Source of the DNA: an uncultured Anaerolineae bacterium
GTDB lineage: Bacteria > Chloroflexota > Anaerolineae > B4-G1 > DUEL01
Direction of reading: 5' to 3'
Assembly: GCA_937942115.1 (NCBI GenBank)
Contig: CALDFY010000384.1
Coordinates: forward strand, 1-7,731
Length of the DNA: 7,731 nucleotides
In this document: piece after piece, positions 3,842 to 7,731 of the stretch
Numbering within the stretch: the first letter of the stretch is position 1
Layout: every line of letters begins with the position of its first letter
Program-made: the position numbers and the translations under genes
Notes under the pieces: model-generated
What the model was told of the DNA's origin: nothing
Databases searched by the model: none
The model's input: the letters and a program-made list of their open reading frames with translations, nothing else

Positions 3842-6381
3842 TCCTCCTCCTGTGACAATCCGTCGCACAATCTCAGGGTGCGCACGAGGACGAAATAGAG
3901 CATCCAGCCGTCCCACGACGGCGGTGGAGGCAACATGCGATTTTCCAGACGCGGTGCCTCGTTCTCGGCGATCAGCCACTGGGCCCATCCCCGCCAGTCC
4001 TCCTCCCCCACGGTGGCCAGCGCCTCGGCAACGGTCTCCTGCGCCTGGGGGTGGAGCCGATAGGCCGCTGCGGCGCTCAGGAAGGGGCTGTGATGGCGGG
4101 CGATGGCAGTGACGGCCGCCCGATACAGGTCGCCGTGATGTTCCCCGTCCAGCGCCTCCCACAGGATGCGGGCAGCAGCGAAGGCCCCCTCGCCTGCGTG
4201 AGGGGGGCGCTGAGGGTGAATCTGCCGGGCGAGCCGGCGATGCTCCTCCGTCTCGCTCAACGTGTGGGCCACCAGGAAAGGCGGCCTTTCCCCGCTCACC
4301 CGCTCCTGGTAGTTTGCCGCCCACTCCTGCCACTTCTTTTGGAGTTTGCCCACATCGTGCAGGGCCAGCACCAGGCGCACGGCCCTCTCCAGAAGGTCAC
4401 CCTTGCCAGAGCGGGCCGCCACCCACGCCCAGCGATCCCGAAAGCGCTCCTCAAAGGCCCGCTTCATTGCCCCTACGTGCTGGACGTAGGACTCCAGCGC
4501 GTAGGCGTAATCCCTCCGCCGGTCGCCCCGCCGGGGGACTTCGGGGGAGCGATAGCGTCCATCGCCGGGCCCCCCTAAGCGAAAGCCCTGCTCCGCATCG
4601 TAGGACACCAGCGCCGGGTGAACGGCAAAGAGGAGCGAACAGGAGATGTCCTTTGCGTCGGTCACGTCCAGCCACCGATAGACCACCGGGGCACGGCTCT
4701 CCTCCTCATCCCACCCCTCCCCCTCGTCCTTTCGGGCGACGGGATACCGGAGCGCCCAGGGGAGGCCCTGCGCCTCGGCCTGCTCCCGCAACGTCCTGAC
4801 CAGCCCCCGGAGAGAGCCGTGCCACAGGGAGAAGCCTTCGTACCGGAAAGGAGGCTCCTCCGTCGGCCCATCGGGAGCGTCGTAGACGATGAGGGTGCGA
4901 CTATCCACCTCCCGAATCAGTTCCGGCCGGATGGCGGCCTCTCCCCGAACCAACCCATCCTGGATCAATCCCCAGATGCGGCCCTCGTCCTCTCGCATCC
5001 CCTGCAGCAGCGCCCGGTCGGCTTCCTGATGGGCCTCGTTGACCACCTCCTGCTCACCGGCGAAATCCAGCACCTGGTCCGAGCGCCGGCACAACACCTC
5101 CTCCGTCCGCCGACAGATGGCCTCTTCCTCCTTTGACGAATAGGGAGCGTAATCGGGCCGACCGTCATTGCGCGGCGGCACCGCGTAGACGTAGACTGAT
5201 CCCTGCTCGCCGGGGTAGCGGGCGCAGCGGCCGGCGCGCTGGATCACGCTGGCCGCCGGGGCCAGTTCGGTATGCAGGGCCTGGCTGGTGATGTCCAATC
5301 CGACCTCCACGACTTGGGTGGCGACGATGAGCAAACGGGGGACTTGCCAGCGCTCTCCTTTCTGCCCGTCCTGCGGGCCGCATTCTGCCTGCAAGAACGC
5401 TTCTTTGACCTGGCGATGAGGCCGCTCAAAACGGCTGTGGAGGAGCATCACCCATCGGGTATCCTCCGGCGCGTCGGCCATGATGTCCCGCAATTTCTGG
5501 ACCGCCTGGCCCAGCAGGCAGCGGTGCTCCTCCGGCGCCGTTGTCCGGCGCAGGCGATCGTAGATGGGCAGGAGGTCCGGATGATCCACCGGTACAGGCC
5601 GACATCCCTTCTCCACCAGCGTCCGATAGAGGTCCAACGACCGATCTACGGTGTTACACACCGCCAAGGACCGCCGGTCGTGAATCGCCAGCACATCATC
5701 GGCCTGCAGGGGCCTGTCCTGCCAGAAGAAGCGACGCGTCTTGCGGGGACGTTTGTCCCCCTCCGTCTCAATCCAGGCCACTTCCTCTGGGGAGACCAGC
5801 ACCGGCTCGGCGCCCAGCAAGGAAGCAATCTCACACAGCATCGTTCTGGAGAAAGTAGCCGTCATCAGAATATAAGGAACAAAGCGGCCAAAGAGGCGCA
5901 GGAGTTGCAACGTCGCCCGCATGGCTTGGGGCGGGAAGAGATGGAATTCGTCAAAGACCAGATAGGAGCCCAGGACCGCCCCCACGTTGAGGTTGGCCCT
6001 CCCCTCTGGCAGGCTATACGGCACACCCAGTGCGCTGCTGAGCACCTGATCCAGGGTGGCAAAGACCAGGTCGCCCAGGAACTCCGGGTCTTCGGGACGT
6101 TCACCGGTCTGGATGCGCACGTCCAGGCGGCGACCAAACCGCCGCTGGTAGGACTGGGCCAGTCCCCCATATTCCCGTTCAAACTGAGAGGCCAGCACCC
6201 GCATCGGGACGGCGTAGAGGCACTGACGGGGGAACCGCTCCGGGGGAAAGTCAAAGAACGCCTCAATGAAGGGGGCCAGGGCGGCCCGTGTCTTGCCGGA
6301 GCCGGTCGGAGCCTGGAGAACAACCGGCCGTCCCTCGTGGAGAAGCGCTTTGACCCTTTGCTGGTACGGATACAGCCCCAT
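3838..6381 (-). CDS. cas3: Cas3 helicase-nuclease with C-terminal HD domain
   Basis: An 847-residue protein with a superfamily 2 helicase followed by an HD nuclease. In Cascade systems it is recruited to the R-loop, moves along DNA using ATP and degrades it. Helicase motifs in order: Walker A APTGSGKT (24-31), YAVPMRVLASQ (about 56-66), DEFH box (144-147), TAT (174-176), VATQVVEVGLDI (353-364) and the arginine-finger motif QRAGRCAR (381-388). The HD residues appear complete: H635, HD at 675-676 with K679, H728, HH at 763-764 and D840. The domain order is the reverse of most single-chain Cas3 proteins, which carry HD at the N-terminus. The start is the ATG at 6379-6381, six bases after GGAGG and two bases after the regulator's stop; the upstream extension of the frame overlaps the regulator and looks non-coding. 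Its stop overlaps the cas8 start. Both activities look intact. Confidence 0.93.
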   Translation of the reverse strand: MGLYPYQQRVKALLHEGRPVVLQAPTGSGKTRAALAPFIEAFFDFPPERFPRQCLYAVPMRVLASQFEREYGGLAQSYQRRFGRRLDVRIQTGERPEDPEFLGDLVFATLDQVLSSALGVPYSLPEGRANLNVGAVLGSYLVFDEFHLFPPQAMRATLQLLRLFGRFVPYILMTATFSRTMLCEIASLLGAEPVLVSPEEVAWIETEGDKRPRKTRRFFWQDRPLQADDVLAIHDRRSLAVCNTVDRSLDLYRTLVEKGCRPVPVDHPDLLPIYDRLRRTTAPEEHRCLLGQAVQKLRDIMADAPEDTRWVMLLHSRFERPHRQVKEAFLQAECGPQDGQKGERWQVPRLLIVATQVVEVGLDITSQALHTELAPAASVIQRAGRCARYPGEQGSVYVYAVPPRNDGRPDYAPYSSKEEEAICRRTEEVLCRRSDQVLDFAGEQEVVNEAHQEADRALLQGMREDEGRIWGLIQDGLVRGEAAIRPELIREVDSRTLIVYDAPDGPTEEPPFRYEGFSLWHGSLRGLVRTLREQAEAQGLPWALRYPVARKDEGEGWDEEESRAPVVYRWLDVTDAKDISCSLLFAVHPALVSYDAEQGFRLGGPGDGRYRSPEVPRRGDRRRDYAYALESYVQHVGAMKRAFEERFRDRWAWVAARSGKGDLLERAVRLVLALHDVGKLQKKWQEWAANYQERVSGERPPFLVAHTLSETEEHRRLARQIHPQRPPHAGEGAFAAARILWEALDGEHHGDLYRAAVTAIARHHSPFLSAAAAYRLHPQAQETVAEALATVGEEDWRGWAQWLIAENEAPRLENRMLPPPPSWDGWMLYFVLVRTLRLCDGLSQEEE

Positions 6382-6383
6382 CC

Positions 6384-7433
6384 TCAACCTCCGAAGAAAT
6401 CGTCCAGAGTAGAAGGGCGTGAAGGTTCGGACGGAGGTGCGGAAGCGACGTACCACCCGTACATCTGCGCCAGACGTCGGGCCTCGCCCATCAGCGTCTC
6501 CCGTAACTCTTTTGGCTCCAGCACTTCGCAATCGGCGCCCCAGCCACGAATCCAGGGGAGCATCTCCTGAAGTTCGGCCACCCGCGCCCGCCAGAGTAGA
6601 CTCCCATCCGCCTGCTCCTCCACCCGCTCCGAGCGATGCCAGCGGGTCTCGCGCACCCGCTGAGCCACACGAGGATGGAATTTCAGCACCACCTCCACCG
6701 GCTCCTCATCGGTGTACCAGATACCCCAGGCATCGGCCAGCAGGGCATAGGGATCAAAATCCCTGGGAATCTCGTAGGTCTGAGGGAGTTTCTGAATCCG
6801 GCGGATGCGCTCTATCTTGAAGGTGCGGATCGCCCCGGGGGGCTCCCGATACCCGATGACGTGAGCCGTCTGACCCACCGGGTATGGCTCTATGAAGTAG
6901 GGAGCGAAAACATACTCATATACCCGTCCCGTTTTCTCATGCTGATGCCAGATGCGCACCTTTCTCCGCTCTGACCAGGCCACAGTCAACGTCTCCACCA
7001 CCTCCAGATAGAGAGGGTCGTCACGACGATCGGTCGGATCATCCATCTCATCCGCCGAACGTTGCAGGTGATGGCAAATCAGCGGCGCCAGCCTTTCCAG
7101 CGCCAGGCCGAGTTTCCGGACCGCAGAAGCCGCGTGGGGATTGTAGCGGTCCGTCCGGTTGACCATCATCCGTACAGCCAGAAAGATCGCCATCGCTTCG
7201 TGAAGGGTCAGGCGGACGTTGGTCAGATAATGGGCGCGGTCTATGACCAACCGGCCATCCTCGGTCTCGCCAACGCCGTAGTGGAAGGTCAATTCGGGCA
7301 GATAGCGGTGAATGGTGGAACGGTGAACCCGGATGCGGCGCGCGAGTTCCGCCTGCGAGAGCCCTTCCGGATGGGCCAGGAGTAGGGATTCTATCTGGGA
7401 AAGACGTTCGGCCTTGTTTGTTGCCCTTTCCAT
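6384..7433 (-). CDS. WYL-domain transcriptional regulator with N-terminal HTH
   Basis: A 349-residue regulator of the DeoR-HTH/WYL family. An N-terminal winged helix-turn-helix (about residues 8-65, with GLSQAELARRIRVHRSTIHRYL) would bind DNA. The WYL domain covers about 155-215 (RKVRIWHQHEKTGRVYEYV through RTFKIERI). A C-terminal WCX-like region follows (about 243-320, starting EEPVEVVLKFHPRVAQRV). WYL domains are known to sense nucleic acid ligands, and such proteins often control CRISPR-Cas or other defence operons. The signature tripeptide is not conserved: where W-Y-L is expected the sequence reads AHV (residues 190-192, in QTAHVIGY), although the downstream R-x-F-x-x-x-RI signature is present. 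The start is the ATG at 7431-7433 with GGGAGG four bases upstream. It is the first gene of the visible operon and its stop lies two bases before cas3, so it is probably cotranscribed with the cas genes and may regulate itself. Confidence 0.88.
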   Translation of the reverse strand: MERATNKAERLSQIESLLLAHPEGLSQAELARRIRVHRSTIHRYLPELTFHYGVGETEDGRLVIDRAHYLTNVRLTLHEAMAIFLAVRMMVNRTDRYNPHAASAVRKLGLALERLAPLICHHLQRSADEMDDPTDRRDDPLYLEVVETLTVAWSERRKVRIWHQHEKTGRVYEYVFAPYFIEPYPVGQTAHVIGYREPPGAIRTFKIERIRRIQKLPQTYEIPRDFDPYALLADAWGIWYTDEEPVEVVLKFHPRVAQRVRETRWHRSERVEEQADGSLLWRARVAELQEMLPWIRGWGADCEVLEPKELRETLMGEARRLAQMYGWYVASAPPSEPSRPSTLDDFFGG

Positions 7434-7456
7434 ATCGCCTCCCAACTTTTGGCCCT

Positions 7457-7465
7457 ATGATACCA
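7457..7465 (-). promoter_or_regulatory. Candidate extended -10 promoter for the operon
   Basis: On the minus strand TGGTATCAT is a good extended -10 element (TGn plus TATCAT). It would start transcription near 7450, leaving a leader of about 17 bases before the regulator's ATG, which includes its ribosome binding site. No convincing -35 box lies at 17 bp; a TTGCGC lies about 20 bp upstream inside the inverted repeat, and extended -10 promoters do not always need one. This is the only good promoter candidate between the upstream gene and the operon. Confidence 0.5.
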
Positions 7466-7470
7466 CAACG

Positions 7471-7491
7471 ATGTTGCAGAGAGCGCAACAT
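7471..7491. promoter_or_regulatory. Candidate operator: ATGTTGC-N7-GCAACAT inverted repeat
   Basis: The arms atgttgc (7471-7477) and gcaacat (7485-7491) are perfect reverse complements with a seven-base spacer, giving a 14-base centre-to-centre distance. It sits immediately upstream of the candidate -10, covering the place where a -35 contact would be. That position suits a repressor or activator site. The adjacent WYL protein, which would bind as a dimer, is the natural candidate, but the pairing is inferred from position only. Confidence 0.55.
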
Positions 7492-7529
7492 GGTTCGGAC
7501 GGGGAACAAATTTTGCGGCATTTCCCACC

Positions 7530-7731
7530 CTACATCACCCGTCCTCCTGGGATCGGCGGGCCGCCGGCGTAGACCTCCGTCACCGTCATGCCGCCCACGG
7601 GCCGGCCCAGGACACGGCGGACCCCCAGCCAGCGCCCTTTGGCCTGGAAGGAGACGATGTCCAGGGTGAGCAGCGAGGCGGCAACGGGCGTACCGGCTGG
7701 GAGACCCGCCAGCCAGTCGGCGGCGAGGCCG
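7530..7731 (-). CDS. C-terminal end of an unrecognised protein (5' part beyond the right edge)
   Basis: The last 66 codons of a reading frame ending in TAG at 7530-7532. The residues include LLTLDIVSFQAKGRWLG and GRPVGGMTVTEVYAGG, and the protein ends PGGRVM. It has alternating hydrophobic residues that suggest beta-strands and a proline/glycine-rich end. The GC-rich third-position pattern and a sensible amino-acid composition favour real coding over the other frames. I do not recognise the family. It lies upstream of the regulator in the same direction, 96 bases away, and need not be part of the CRISPR system. Confidence 0.5.
   Translation of the reverse strand, partial: GLAADWLAGLPAGTPVAASLLTLDIVSFQAKGRWLGVRRVLGRPVGGMTVTEVYAGGPPIPGGRVM

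Larger units (their letters stand above)
7434..7529 (-). other. Intergenic regulatory region between unknown gene and operon
   Basis: A 96-bp gap holding the operator-like repeat, the -10 element and the Shine-Dalgarno site of the regulator. It is less GC-rich than the coding sequence around it, notably near 7505-7515 (caaattttg). No terminator-like hairpin for the upstream gene is visible, so read-through from that gene into the operon is possible. Confidence 0.6.

Noticed and set aside
3842..4333. A 164-residue N-terminal extension of Cas8
   Set aside because: It lies entirely in the HD-domain coding part of cas3 and has low-complexity composition; the ATG after AGGAGGAGGA at the cas3 stop is the natural start.
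6382..6531. A 50-residue N-terminal extension of Cas3
   Set aside because: It overlaps the end of the WYL gene, is arginine-rich with no domain, and lacks the GGAGG site that precedes the ATG at 6379-6381.

Overview
The window holds most of a type I CRISPR-Cas interference operon, all transcribed from the minus strand (right to left in these coordinates). In transcription order it contains: the C-terminal end of an unrecognised protein (7530-7731); a promoter/operator region (7434-7529); a WYL-domain transcriptional regulator (6384-7433); cas3 with an N-terminal helicase and a C-terminal HD nuclease (3838-6381); a divergent cas8-like large subunit (2069-3841) with what looks like an internally translated cas11 small subunit (2069-2473); cas7 (957-1916); cas5 (224-955); and the first 45 codons of a probable cas6 that runs off the left edge (2-136). 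No cas1, cas2, cas4 or true CRISPR array is visible. No CRISPR subtype can be assigned safely: cas7 is of the DevR/Csa2 type, cas8 is divergent, and the helicase-then-HD order of Cas3 is unusual outside I-G (formerly I-U), whose other proteins are absent.

The DNA is GC-rich, uses strong GGAGG-type Shine-Dalgarno sites, and packs genes with overlaps or gaps of 1-2 bases (WYL/cas3, cas3/cas8, cas7/cas5). Two junctions break this pattern. The cas8-cas7 junction carries two extra 75-bp units: a 37-bp junction segment (cas8 tail, Shine-Dalgarno site, cas7 start) appears three times, separated by two near-identical 38-bp palindromic elements. The cas5-cas6 junction is an 87-bp gap with a perfect 10-bp hairpin spanning the cas5 stop codon. 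A thermophilic or environmental bacterium, perhaps Chloroflexota, would fit the composition and protein style, but this is a weak inference and no marker gene in the window settles it.

How the parts would work together (family knowledge plus inference): Cas6 would process the crRNA; Cas5, several Cas7 copies, Cas8 and Cas11 would form the Cascade surveillance complex; Cas3 would be recruited to unwind and cut the target. The WYL protein is the likely local regulator, possibly acting on the inverted repeat next to its own promoter. The most notable observations are the near-consensus internal ribosome binding site inside cas8 that would make a separate 134-residue Cas11, and the CRISPR-mimicking repeat that triplicates the cas7 translation start and creates two six-residue mini-ORFs upstream of it.
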